64,000 bases of DNA from Acidobacteriota bacterium (GTDB taxonomy: Bacteria; Acidobacteriota; Terriglobia; Bryobacterales; Bryobacteraceae). How positions within the stretch are numbered: position 1 is the stretch's first letter; every line of letters begins with the position of its first letter. Shown piece by piece: positions 49,088 to 57,779 of this stretch. The DNA lies in the NCBI GenBank assembly GCA_018268715.1, contig JAFDVZ010000005.1, positions 124,001 through 188,000 on the forward strand, written 5' to 3'. A program made the translations under genes and the position numbers. Under the pieces are notes generated by a model that saw only the letters and a program-made list of their open reading frames with translations, was not told where the DNA came from and ran no database searches.

Positions 49088-50226
49088 AGTACCGCGTGAC
49101 GTGTCTCACCCCGACGCTGGTGGGCGACGGCCAGAAGCTCTCGCCGATCGACTACATGGTCTGGAAGGACCAGGTGAACGTGCTCGACCAGCGGCGCATT
49201 TTCAAACTGCTGGCCAAGGGCCCACGCCTGGACTCCTACCTCAGTCAGCTCAAGAAAAGCGAGCGGCTCGACTTCGCCAGTTGGGGCGGCTTCGCCCAGA
49301 ACTTCGCCGGCCGCCGCATACCCTTCGAGCACGCCAGTTCATCGGCCTACTGGCAGAAAGCGTACACCGAAAACCTCTTCATCCCGACCTTCGCCTCGGG
49401 CGTCCACGGCCCCTATCTACCCGCCAGCGCCATCAAGGGCGTGCTGCGGACCGCGGCCCTGTTCAAACGCTGGTCGAAGGAGACGATGGAGGAGGCCGCC
49501 CGCCGCGCCGAAGGCGAGCGTTCCTTGCGGCGCGTCACCAACGGAGCGGAGAACGCCCTGCTCGGCGCATCCGGCGCCGACCGCATGAAATTCCTCGGCC
49601 TCGCCGACTCAGGCTCGATCGCCAACGGCGCCTTCAAGGTCTACCTGCTGCGCGCCTCCACCATGACCGCCAAAGGCGCCGACCGGTTCGAACTCGGCTG
49701 GAAGCAGGCCCCGCGCGGCACCGCCATCAGACCTGAGGACAGCACCCCGCTGTTCGCCGAAATGGCCGTCCCCGGCACGGAATTCTCCGGCGAATGGCAG
49801 GAAAGCGAGTTCCTGAAGCGCCCCGAAGTGACCCGCGCGCTGCACTGGAAACAGCCGGACCGCGCCAACGTCTTCGCCGCCGCCAACGACTACGCGGAGG
49901 CGCAACTCAAAATGCACGCCGACTACGCCACGCGCCTCGGCCTGCCCGACGTCGCCGCCTCCATCCAGGCGCTCGAAGCCCGCCTCGGCGAATTGCGCAC
50001 GGCCGGCGACGGCTGCCTGATGTCGATCGGCTACGGCGGCGGCTTTCTCAGCAAGGCCCCGTATCTGGAAACGACGGACGCCAGTTACCGCAAGATCCTC
50101 GGCGCGCTGCCGTTCTTCTCGCGAGCGATCCAGAGCGGGCTCCCGTTCCCCAAAACGCGCCGCATCGTCTTCCTGAACAACCGTCCCGGAACGCTGGCCG
50201 GCTGGGTCCAACTGCGAGTCGAATAA
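49084..50226 (+). CDS. csm5: Type III-A CRISPR RAMP protein Csm5
   Basis: 380 residues. YRVTCLTPTLVGDGQKLSPIDYMVWKDQVNVLDQRRIFKLL is the Csm5 N-terminus, and FASGVHGPYLPASAIKGVLRTAAL the RAMP-characteristic segment. Further GDGCLMSIGYGGGFLSKAP and PKTRRIVFLNNRPGTLAGWVQL match the family's C-terminal part. It caps the 3' end of the filament. GTG 49084 overlaps the csm4 stop (GTGA). Last gene of the operon; the facing gene ends one base away. Confidence 0.92.
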   Translation: MKYRVTCLTPTLVGDGQKLSPIDYMVWKDQVNVLDQRRIFKLLAKGPRLDSYLSQLKKSERLDFASWGGFAQNFAGRRIPFEHASSSAYWQKAYTENLFIPTFASGVHGPYLPASAIKGVLRTAALFKRWSKETMEEAARRAEGERSLRRVTNGAENALLGASGADRMKFLGLADSGSIANGAFKVYLLRASTMTAKGADRFELGWKQAPRGTAIRPEDSTPLFAEMAVPGTEFSGEWQESEFLKRPEVTRALHWKQPDRANVFAAANDYAEAQLKMHADYATRLGLPDVAASIQALEARLGELRTAGDGCLMSIGYGGGFLSKAPYLETTDASYRKILGALPFFSRAIQSGLPFPKTRRIVFLNNRPGTLAGWVQLRVE

Positions 50227-50227
50227 C

Positions 50228-51280
50228 TCAGGGCTGGACCCCGCCCCACAACTTTCGGACTGGCGTGAACCCGCGCCCGGCCGACGCCGTCCCCGACGCG
50301 AGCAACCGCCCGTCGTTTGCGAACAATCCATAGGACGCGAGCACTCCCCCAGAAGCATCCAGGCCGTCGGCCCAGGCCAGCGCCCGAAAGAAATTTTTCA
50401 CCGTCCGATAGGAGCCCCCCGCCGCCGCCTCGACATACAAATAATAGGTGGCGACATCGCCGCGCGCCGCTAACTCGCGGAACCGGGCGGCGCGAATCAC
50501 CAGGCCCAGCGGAGTAACTCCACTCTTCGGATCCGGCGTCGTCATCTTGCCGGAAAGCGGTCTCAGGATGCTATCGGCCGACTCGAACTGATGTTTCGCC
50601 GAATTCAGCGCATAACTCGCAGCCGCGTAATCCGGTTCCCCGGCCTTCAGCGTGCGAAGCGAATCCGCCAGCTTGTGGATCGCCAGAAACGCCGCCCGTC
50701 GGGCATTCATCACCGCGTCCAGCCGCTCCTGAATCGCCGCCGGCATCGGCTCAGGAATCAGCGAAAACTCCGGCAGCACGACGGTCACGCCCTGGGCCCC
50801 CTCCCAGGCATGGGCTAACTCGAGCGCCAGCGTCCGCGGTTGAATCTCGACCTTCCTGCCCAGGTAAGCCGTATCGCTCTGAAACAGCTTCACCAGGCTC
50901 ACCGCCGCAGCCGCCCCGGCCGCCACCGGCAGCGTGAAACTCGCGTTCTCATCTCCGCCGCCCGCCTGCCGAGCCGCGTCGCCGAACGCCCGCTCCAGAT
51001 TCGCCGCCTGCGCCTCAAACGCCGCCGCCACATCGAAGCAAGGCAGCGTCGCGGCGTCCAGAAAGATCAACTGCGCCGGCCCCGCGCCCCGTGCGGTGTC
51101 CACGCGCTTTCGGATCTCCGCGCACGCGTCCCCCAGCGCCCGGCGCACCAGCAGGTCCACCTCAAAGCGCATCTTGTCGTCCGCCGTCGTCACCCCCGAT
51201 TCAGGCGCGTCAATCCCCACCGCCCGCGAGCGCGCGGACTCGTCGGCGGCGACAGGCGGAATAGGCGGTTCCATCGGCAT
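50228..51280 (-). CDS. Unrecognised protein, third gene of the peptidase operon
   Basis: 350 residues, not recognised. A charged N-terminus is followed by a helical part and an Ala-rich hydrophobic segment (FTLPVAAGAAAAVSLVKLF, about 113-131), then TLALELAHAWEGAQGVTVVLPEFSLIPEPMPAAIQERLDAVMNARRAAFLAIHKLADSL. The C-terminal part ATYYLYVEAAAGGSYRTVKNFFRALAWADGLDASGGVLASYGLFANDGRLLASGTASAG is beta-rich. There is no signal peptide. It starts 7 nt after the second gene's stop. Confidence 0.65.
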   Translation of the reverse strand: MPMEPPIPPVAADESARSRAVGIDAPESGVTTADDKMRFEVDLLVRRALGDACAEIRKRVDTARGAGPAQLIFLDAATLPCFDVAAAFEAQAANLERAFGDAARQAGGGDENASFTLPVAAGAAAAVSLVKLFQSDTAYLGRKVEIQPRTLALELAHAWEGAQGVTVVLPEFSLIPEPMPAAIQERLDAVMNARRAAFLAIHKLADSLRTLKAGEPDYAAASYALNSAKHQFESADSILRPLSGKMTTPDPKSGVTPLGLVIRAARFRELAARGDVATYYLYVEAAAGGSYRTVKNFFRALAWADGLDASGGVLASYGLFANDGRLLASGTASAGRGFTPVRKLWGGVQP

Positions 51281-51287
51281 GTCGGGC

Positions 51288-52763
51288 CTATATCTCGCAC
51301 TTGATATTCAACGCCGCGCACGCGTTCTGGATGCGGACCTTCTCATCCAGTCGCTCGCGTTCGGCCTTAAGGGCCGCCAGGTCGGCGTTGGCTTCGGCCG
51401 CCGCCGCGGCGGAAGCGTTGGCCTCGGCGGTCTTGGCGGCTGTGCTCAACGCCGTCTGGACATCGCCCGCCACGCCCGATAGCGCATTCACCGCGTCGGC
51501 GGTCAGCAGGGACTTATCGGTAAACTTAGCGCTCTTGATGGCTCCCGTGCTGGCGTAATAACTGACATTCACCGTGTACGAGTTACCCGGCACGGTAAGA
51601 CACGACGTCTTCCCCCACTGGGAAATCTGTAACTGCGCCTCCGGCAGAGACGTTCCATCCAGCGTCGCCGCCACATCGGCCGGCACGACGAACGGAATCC
51701 CCTTCAGCACCTTCGTGTCGGACTCCACGCAGGAATCGATCGTCCCGATATTCAGAATCGGCCTGAACGCCTTCACCAGCCGCAGTGAAATCGGAATCGC
51801 GGCGTCTTCGCACTTGACATCGCCGCCGATCGGATTCTTGATCAGCTTGGCCTGCGGCGCGGGCTTGGCGCCGCATTCGTTGACGAACACCAGCGGAATA
51901 GGCGTCGGCTCCAGGCCCGGATCCACCTCGAACGTCGGCGACCAGGTAGCCGAATCCACCGTCCCCAGGAAGTAGACATTCCGGCGATTATCCATCTCTT
52001 TCTTGACCTCGGTAATCAGCGCCGTTGCCGACACCGCTCCCTGCCCAGTCAACAACCCCCGGTAAATCCCACTCAGGTCGGAGATCTCGGCATAAGCGGC
52101 CCGCGCGGCCATCAAGCCCGAATCGGTGGACTTCCACAGCGACACCAGCCTCGACGCGCGGTTAAAATCCTTGGCCTTCAGCCGGTCGAAATTCCAGATC
52201 AATTGCCAATCCGCCAGGAACGTCTTCCGGAAGCGATCCTCATCGGTGTCCCGCAGTTTTGTCGTCTCCGGGGCCGCCGCGCCGATGGACCGCGCGAAGA
52301 TCCCCGCGGCCGCCTTGATGAAGCCGGTCACCACCTCCACGCGGCGGTTCGTGCGTTCATCGTCGAGCGAGTTCAGCAACCCGCGCTCGCTCAATTCCAC
52401 GCCGCCCGCCGTATCGATTGCCCAGCCGCCCTTCGACGCCGCGGGCAGCAGATACGTCTTGTTCGGATCCGGCACTCCGACGCCCGTGACGGCGAATCCC
52501 TTGACGGCGGTCTTGGTCACCGTCTTATCGCCACACGGAGCATTCAGGTCATTATCGGGAACGAACAGGTCGGCGAAGCCGCAGAACTGCCCGGGACTCT
52601 TCACCGTCTTGGTCACCGTCAACTCGACATTCAGGATGGTCTTCGGCAGCGAGTACGGCAATCCGCGAGCGGCCAGAAGCTCCGCCGGCGGCGCCGTCTT
52701 CTTATCGGCTGCCCCGGCGGTCGAAACCAACAACGCAAGTCCAATGGCGGTCAGTCGCCGCAT
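51288..52763 (-). CDS. Secreted protein of the peptidase operon, unknown function
   Basis: 491 residues. A signal peptide (RRLTAIGLALLVSTAGAA) precedes a beta-rich body beginning LLAARGLPYSLPKTILNVELTVTKTVKSPGQFCGFADLFVPDNDLN, with several spaced cysteines. It ends in a long Ala/Glu coiled coil (TAAKTAEANASAAAAAEANADLAALKAERERLDEKVRIQNACAALNIKCEI). The N-terminal pattern loosely recalls DUF4831-like proteins, but the match is weak. GGAGGAG gives a clear start at 52763. Confidence 0.65.
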   Translation of the reverse strand: MRRLTAIGLALLVSTAGAADKKTAPPAELLAARGLPYSLPKTILNVELTVTKTVKSPGQFCGFADLFVPDNDLNAPCGDKTVTKTAVKGFAVTGVGVPDPNKTYLLPAASKGGWAIDTAGGVELSERGLLNSLDDERTNRRVEVVTGFIKAAAGIFARSIGAAAPETTKLRDTDEDRFRKTFLADWQLIWNFDRLKAKDFNRASRLVSLWKSTDSGLMAARAAYAEISDLSGIYRGLLTGQGAVSATALITEVKKEMDNRRNVYFLGTVDSATWSPTFEVDPGLEPTPIPLVFVNECGAKPAPQAKLIKNPIGGDVKCEDAAIPISLRLVKAFRPILNIGTIDSCVESDTKVLKGIPFVVPADVAATLDGTSLPEAQLQISQWGKTSCLTVPGNSYTVNVSYYASTGAIKSAKFTDKSLLTADAVNALSGVAGDVQTALSTAAKTAEANASAAAAAEANADLAALKAERERLDEKVRIQNACAALNIKCEI

Positions 52764-52777
52764 GATCTCCTCCTCGG

Positions 52778-53524
52778 CTACTCCTCATATTCCAGCGTGA
52801 ACGACGCTTCGATGGCGGCGCCGCCCGCCAGTTCATAGGGCAGGAACCACTGTCCTCCCACGCCGAACCCCGGTCCCCGCGAATCCTGCACGATGAACGC
52901 TTGCCGCTCCTCGCTTGATCCGATAATGGCCGCCGCGTGCAACTGGCTCCCGATTTCGCGATCGGTGGATTTCCACGTGTCCACGCCGCCGTTGTTCAGG
53001 TCCCAGTAGGCGTGGTTGGTGTAGAGAATCAACAGCACGGGTTGACGCCGAGCCAGCGCCGCCTTCCAACGCACGTCGCACATCGGGCCGGAGAACTGCG
53101 GCGCCCACGGGCTCTGCCCGTTGTCGTTCATTTTCGGGATGCGCGTGGCGGCGTCCGAAAGCGCCACGGAGGATGGATTGCGGTCGACGTTCGCCCGCGT
53201 GATGGGATACGGATGCAGCCGTGCGGCGCTGATCCCATGCTCCCGCAAAGCCCCGTAGGCGATGGTTTCGTCGGAAATGCCACGGTCGGCCGCGCCCGGC
53301 CACAGTTGCGCGGCGTAATGAAAGTGGAACAGCGCGGAAAGCGCCGGCATGGCGGGATCGCGCGCTTCCAGGCAGGTGGCCAGCGCGCAGGAAAAGCAGG
53401 CGTTCACCTCGCCCTGGTCCGCGATCCGCCGCGAAGGCAGTCGCGCGTCTCCGGTCGCGAGAGGAACATCCAGGGCGGGGAGCAGGCTCACAAAGTCGTC
53501 CTTGGCGTGGGCGGCGGTCTCCAA
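52778..53524 (-). CDS. Papain-like (C1 family) cysteine peptidase-like protein
   Basis: About 248 residues. RRIADQGEVNACFSCALATC fits the papain active-site pattern, with Gln (oxyanion) six residues before the Cys. SQLHAAAIIGS supplies the His, and FIVQDSRGPGFGVGGQWFLPY stands where NSWGxxWGxxGY is usual, so Asp replaces the catalytic Asn. No propeptide or signal peptide is evident. The start is uncertain: the longest frame begins at TTG 53575, which is the -35 box, so TTG 53524 or GTG 53491 is more likely. Confidence 0.72.
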   Translation of the reverse strand: METAAHAKDDFVSLLPALDVPLATGDARLPSRRIADQGEVNACFSCALATCLEARDPAMPALSALFHFHYAAQLWPGAADRGISDETIAYGALREHGISAARLHPYPITRANVDRNPSSVALSDAATRIPKMNDNGQSPWAPQFSGPMCDVRWKAALARRQPVLLILYTNHAYWDLNNGGVDTWKSTDREIGSQLHAAAIIGSSEERQAFIVQDSRGPGFGVGGQWFLPYELAGGAAIEASFTLEYEE

Positions 53525-53546
53525 CAGCCGCCCAAGGCCGCTGTCG

Positions 53547-53575
53547 ATTATAGTGGGCTGCGCCGCCCATGACAA
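53547..53575 (-). promoter_or_regulatory. Strong promoter of the peptidase operon
   Basis: Minus strand TTGTCA (53575-53570), 17-nt spacer, TATAAT (53552-53547). It is the best consensus match I found in the window. It overlaps the first open codons of the peptidase frame, moving the true start downstream. Confidence 0.65.
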
Positions 53576-53592
53576 GTACGGTACGAAATGTT

Positions 53593-53612
53593 CGCGGGTC
53601 CTATCGCCCGCG
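53593..53612 (-). terminator. Hairpin at the 3' end of the MFS gene
   Basis: CGCGGG (53593-53598) and CCCGCG (53607-53612) form a short stem with an 8-nt loop. No U-run, so weak. Confidence 0.3.
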
Positions 53613-53621
53613 CCGGCGCGT

Positions 53622-54752
53622 CTACAGCAGCGTCAGGCCCACCAGCACCATCACGATGGAGCAGGCCGGCAACACCAGCAGCGCCTTCTTCAACCCCTTC
53701 GGGTCGTCTCCGGCGATGCTTCCGATAATCGGGGAACTGACCACCAGGCCAAGCCACCCGGCCGTCAGCGCGATTCCCGTGGCCGTCGCCGCCGCCTGCG
53801 CCGACACATACTTCGGCACCACCGACAGTGTGGTCGGGAACACCGGCGCCATGGCGATGCCCGCCAGGAACACCGTGATCCACGCCACCGAATCGCTCTT
53901 GGATTGCAGCATCAGGAACGTCGTAATCGCCATCAGCGCGCCCGATCCGATCAGCACCGCTTCCGGCGTAACGCCCTTCAGCACGCCCGAAACCACCACG
54001 CGGCCGATCAGCAGGCCCAGCGCGAAGCCGAGCGAGAGGATCGTCAGCGCCTTGCCTTCCGACACGCCCTGCGCGATCAGATGCCGCACCAGCCAGTTCC
54101 ACACGCCCACTTCACAGGCGACATAGAGGAACAGCATCAGCGCCAGCAGCAGCAGTTTCGTGTTGCCCAACAGGTCGGTCACCAGCGACGCCTGAAACGC
54201 CACCTGTCCGGAAGGCGGCGCCATGGCCGTCATCGCGCACACCGCCAGCGTCAGCGCCGTCAGCCCGCTGGCGAAAATCAGCAGGTTGCCGGACTGGTTG
54301 CGGAACAGCTTGGCGGCGATCAGCGGCGTCACCAGCCCGCCCAGGCCGAAAAACAGGTTGAGCAGGTTAAAGACGCCCGCCGTGGTCAGCCCTTCGATCT
54401 GGATGTCCGGAGGAAGCGCGTTCGCGCCATTCACAATCGCGCCGCCGCCCGTGCCGAGCAGCAGCATCAGCCCCGCCACCATCGCGTAGCCCGTGGCGGC
54501 GCGCAATCCAACCAGCGCCACAACCACCAGCCCCAGCCCGATCAGCAGGCCGACCTTCTTGCCCTGTACGTCCATAATCGGCCCGGCGAAGAACGATCCG
54601 ATCATCAGCCCGACGGCCTGCGCCATGGCGATGTTCCCGTTCTGTTTCGGGCCCAGGTTGAAGCGTTTGGAGATGTCGGGCAGAATGGTCCCGAGCATCG
54701 CGGCGATAATGCCATATACAAAGATGGAGAGAATTGCAGCAAGCGTGAGCAT
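53622..54752 (-). CDS. MFS transporter
   Basis: 376 residues with 12 predicted helices: [73 protein letters not shown] has the MFS A-motif-like [10 protein letters not shown]. It resembles sugar/fucose-type permeases. The substrate is unknown. ATG 54752 is preceded by TAAGAT 9 nt upstream and no ribosome site. Divergent from pgk. Confidence 0.9.
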   Translation of the reverse strand: MLTLAAILSIFVYGIIAAMLGTILPDISKRFNLGPKQNGNIAMAQAVGLMIGSFFAGPIMDVQGKKVGLLIGLGLVVVALVGLRAATGYAMVAGLMLLLGTGGGAIVNGANALPPDIQIEGLTTAGVFNLLNLFFGLGGLVTPLIAAKLFRNQSGNLLIFASGLTALTLAVCAMTAMAPPSGQVAFQASLVTDLLGNTKLLLLALMLFLYVACEVGVWNWLVRHLIAQGVSEGKALTILSLGFALGLLIGRVVVSGVLKGVTPEAVLIGSGALMAITTFLMLQSKSDSVAWITVFLAGIAMAPVFPTTLSVVPKYVSAQAAATATGIALTAGWLGLVVSSPIIGSIAGDDPKGLKKALLVLPACSIVMVLVGLTLL

Positions 54753-54850
54753 GGATCTCAAATCTTATCACGGGGCGCCGTCCGGGGATTGTTAAGTCGG
54801 AAGGCCGCAAACGCCAGGGCCGGTGCGCTAAGCCGCGGCGCGCCCCCACA

Positions 54851-54878
54851 CGATTGGGCGCGCCCAATCGGATATCAT
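54851..54878 (+). promoter_or_regulatory. pgk control region: perfect 20-bp palindrome and -10 box
   Basis: CGATTGGGCGCGCCCAATCG (54851-54870) is a perfect 20-bp palindrome. Two bases after it is TATCAT (54873-54878), then 8 nt to ATG 54887. The palindrome sits where the -35 and spacer lie, a repressor or activator site. It could also act on the divergent MFS gene. Confidence 0.65.
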
Positions 54879-54886
54879 GGTCTTTT

Positions 54887-56056
54887 ATGGCCAAGCTCTC
54901 CATCCGAGACATCGACCTGAAAAACAAAGTCGTCTTCATTCGAGTGGACTTCAACGTCCCGCTCGCACCCGGGACGCTTGAGATCACCAGCGACAAGCGC
55001 ATCAAAGCGTCGCTGCCCACCATCAAGTACGCGCTCGAGCAAGGGGCCGCCCTGATATTGGCCAGCCACCTCGGCCGCCCGAAGGGTAAGCGCAATCCGG
55101 ACATGACGCTCGCCCCGGTCGCCAAGCGTCTGGCCGAGCTGCTGGCCGGCGTGAAAGTCACCATGGCGCCGGATTGCATCGGCGCCGACATCCCCAAACC
55201 GGCTCCCGGCGAAATCGTGCTGCTCGAAAACCTGCGCTTCCACGCCGAGGAAGAGAAGAACGATCCGGCCTTCGCCCAACAGCTCGCCACGGGCGTTGAG
55301 GTCTATATCAACGACGCGTTCGGAACCGCCCATCGCGCCCACGCCTCCACGGTTGGCATGATCCAGTTTTGCCCCGTCGCCGGCGCCGGCCTGCTGATGG
55401 ACAAGGAACTCGAATACCTCGGCAAGGCCACCTCGAACCCCGAGCGTCCCTGTATCGCCATTCTCGGCGGTGCGAAGGTGTCGGACAAAATCGAGGTGAT
55501 CTCGAACCTGCTGAAGTTCGCTGACCGTCTGCTGATCGGCGGCGCCATGGCCTACACGTTCCTGAAGGCCCAGTCGCTGCCCACCGGCAAGTCGCTGGTG
55601 GAAGAGGATAAGGTGGATCTCGCCCGTCAGTTGCTGGCCACCGCCGGCGATAAGCTGATGCTGCCGGTCGATCACGTCGTCGCGGCCGAATTCGCCGCCG
55701 GCGCGCCGAACGAGGTCGTGGAGACGATCCCCGAAGGCATGATGGGTCTCGACATCGGCCCCAAGACCGTGGCGGAGTTCTCCGCCGTTATCGGCGCCGC
55801 CAAGACCATCATCTGGAACGGTCCGATGGGCGTGTTTGAAAAGCCCCCCTTCGACGCCGGCACCGTCGCCGTGGCCAAGGCCGTGGCAGGGTCCGGAGCC
55901 ATCTCCGTGGTCGGCGGCGGCGATTCGGAGAAGGCCGTGAAGTCGGCCGGCGTGGCGGACAAGATCTCGCACGTGTCCACCGGCGGCGGAGCGTCGCTCG
56001 AGTTCCTGTCCGGCATCGAACTGCCGGGCGTCGCGGCGCTCAACGACAAAAAGTAG
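54887..56056 (+). CDS. pgk: Phosphoglycerate kinase
   Basis: 389 residues, the normal length. [12 protein letters not shown] is the N-terminal signature, with [89 protein letters not shown] and [37 protein letters not shown]. It makes ATP from 1,3-bisphosphoglycerate in glycolysis. It stands alone, without gapA or tpiA. Confidence 0.98.
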   Translation: MAKLSIRDIDLKNKVVFIRVDFNVPLAPGTLEITSDKRIKASLPTIKYALEQGAALILASHLGRPKGKRNPDMTLAPVAKRLAELLAGVKVTMAPDCIGADIPKPAPGEIVLLENLRFHAEEEKNDPAFAQQLATGVEVYINDAFGTAHRAHASTVGMIQFCPVAGAGLLMDKELEYLGKATSNPERPCIAILGGAKVSDKIEVISNLLKFADRLLIGGAMAYTFLKAQSLPTGKSLVEEDKVDLARQLLATAGDKLMLPVDHVVAAEFAAGAPNEVVETIPEGMMGLDIGPKTVAEFSAVIGAAKTIIWNGPMGVFEKPPFDAGTVAVAKAVAGSGAISVVGGGDSEKAVKSAGVADKISHVSTGGGASLEFLSGIELPGVAALNDKK

Positions 56057-56077
56057 CGTGTTCCCGGGGGCGGCGGC

Positions 56078-56689
56078 TTAAACCACCGCTCCCAGCTTTC
56101 CTGCCTCGAACAGCCGGGGATCCATCCGGTTCAGGTGGCGTTCCATGCCCGGTTTCAGCACTTTCGTGTGCGAAATCGTGCACAAATACTCCGGAATCGC
56201 CCACAGTTCGCCGTCCGCCCTCATCCAGTCCATGTGGTCGAACCGCTTCAGGTTCACCGGCCGTGAAAACCCTCGCAGCGTCTTTTCGCCGTCCAGGTTA
56301 AAGTAGTGCTCGAAGTAGGACATGGCCAGTTCGCGCAACGTCCGGTACACCGGCTCCCGGAACGCAAGCCCGGTGAAGTTGGATTTGGCGATCGCCCCCC
56401 AGTGCCCCCGACGCTGAAAGATCGCCAGCACGTGGTCATCGTCGCGAACGGTTTCCAGGTCCCAGATCAGCGGTGGATATCCGATCATCCGCAGCGCCGC
56501 CGCGGCCAGAATCGAACCCTCCATGCAATGGGCCCGCCGATGCCGGATCACCCAGCGCGGCCCCTGGCACGACGGCCCGTCCGGTTCCTTGTTGTACTGG
56601 CAATCTTCGCTGAGGAACCGCTGGATCTTCTCGGGGGTCGTCAGACGACTGTAAACTGCCTTCTCCTGCCGGGTCAGTTCGAGGCGCAT
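56078..56689 (-). CDS. Transglutaminase-like cysteine protein
   Basis: 203 residues. LELTRQEKAVYSRLTTPEKIQRFLSEDCQYNKE opens the protein. WVIRHRRAHCMEGSILAAAALRMIGYPPLIWDLETVRDDDHVLAIFQRRGHWGAIAKSN then shows a transglutaminase-like triad: Cys in HCMEG, His in DDHVLA and an Asp in that strand. The role may be peptidase or amidase rather than cross-linking. The start is ATG 56689; an upstream ATG 56728 in frame adds a non-family segment. Confidence 0.75.
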   Translation of the reverse strand: MRLELTRQEKAVYSRLTTPEKIQRFLSEDCQYNKEPDGPSCQGPRWVIRHRRAHCMEGSILAAAALRMIGYPPLIWDLETVRDDDHVLAIFQRRGHWGAIAKSNFTGLAFREPVYRTLRELAMSYFEHYFNLDGEKTLRGFSRPVNLKRFDHMDWMRADGELWAIPEYLCTISHTKVLKPGMERHLNRMDPRLFEAGKLGAVV

Positions 56690-56770
56690 AGGCGGCGTTG
56701 GTTTCGAGATTAGCAGATCGGAAACCATCCCGGATGAGATGGCGTCCAGAAAGTAGTGGAGGGAAATGCT

Positions 56771-57703
56771 ATGAGACAGCCCAGTCTGTTGATCGGTTCC
56801 GCGTCCGTGACGGGAGCCTCTTGGTTGACCTGCGCCGCTTTACTGGGAGCGGTCGCCTTCGCCCAGCAGTATCCCCCTCAGCCCACCCAACAATATCCGG
56901 CCTACGGACAGACCGCGCCACCCTACTACGGCGCGGCGCCGTCCTTTTCACCTCGGGAACTGGACGACCTGGTGGCGCGCGTCGCCCTATATTCCGATCC
57001 TCTATTGGCCGAAGTCCTGACGGCGTCCACCTTCCCGGACCAGATCCAGCAGGCCGCCTGGTGGTCGCACCAGCATCGTTATTTGTATGGCGACGGCTTG
57101 GCCCGGGCCATCGCCATGGACCGCCTGCCCTACGACCCGAGCGTGCTCGGCCTGATTCCGTTCCCGATGGTGTTGGACATGCTCGCCATGGATACTGGCT
57201 GGACCCAGCAACTGGGCGCCGCCGTCCTGGCCGACCGTTCGGACGTAATGGACGCCGTGCAGCGGATGCGCCAGCGGGCGTGGGACGCCGGTTATCTGCG
57301 AGACTCCCCCGAGCAGCGCGTGATCGCTCGTGGACCCGGCTGGATCGAGATCGTTCCAGCCTCGCCCGGCTACTATTACGTGCCGACTTACAATCCGGCG
57401 GTCGTGTTTTACCGGCCGGCGCGAGGCGTCTCCATCGGTCTCGGGATCTCGTTCGGTCCCCGTATTTACATAGGAGCGAACTTCGCTTCCTACGGTTGGG
57501 CGGGGCCGAGCCTCGACTGGCGGGCCCATACCGTCATCATCGACCGTCGACCCTGGACGCGCACCTGGGCCAATCGTGGCCAATACCAGCACTATCAGTC
57601 CCCGCGTCCATCCGGCCCGGCCGTCGAACGTCACGAGAAGGAGATCCACCAGCGCGAGCGCCACGATGACCGCCATGACCGCGGCCGCGACCACGACCGG
57701 TAA
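56771..57703 (+). CDS. DUF3300 domain protein, secreted
   Basis: 310 residues. A signal region (ASWLTCAALLGAVAFAQ) and a Tyr/Pro/Gln-rich stretch precede the DUF3300 core: LDDLVARVALYSDPLLAEVLTASTFPDQIQQAAWW, LDMLAMDTGWTQQLGAAVLADRSDVMDAVQRMRQRAWDAGYLRDSPEQRV, IEIVPASPGYYYVPTYNPAVVFY. The tail is rich in His, Arg and Asp (ERHDDRHDRGRDHDR) and may bind metal. The function is unknown. GGAGGG lies before ATG 56771. Confidence 0.9.
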   Translation: MRQPSLLIGSASVTGASWLTCAALLGAVAFAQQYPPQPTQQYPAYGQTAPPYYGAAPSFSPRELDDLVARVALYSDPLLAEVLTASTFPDQIQQAAWWSHQHRYLYGDGLARAIAMDRLPYDPSVLGLIPFPMVLDMLAMDTGWTQQLGAAVLADRSDVMDAVQRMRQRAWDAGYLRDSPEQRVIARGPGWIEIVPASPGYYYVPTYNPAVVFYRPARGVSIGLGISFGPRIYIGANFASYGWAGPSLDWRAHTVIIDRRPWTRTWANRGQYQHYQSPRPSGPAVERHEKEIHQRERHDDRHDRGRDHDR

Positions 57704-57779
57704 CACGTTTGAATCCGACGGCGAGCCGGCGCTCGCACCAACCGACGCCGGCTTCGCCGCCACAGCGGTTCAACACCCG

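Noticed and set aside
50228-53575. Peptidase operon as an established part of the CRISPR system
   Set aside because: It is on the opposite strand with its own promoter, and one member has a signal peptide; adjacency alone does not show shared function, so it is reported only as a hypothesis.
53349-54920. 523-codon plus-strand frame through the MFS gene
   Set aside because: Shadow frame, repetitive His/Arg/Gln composition without any motif.
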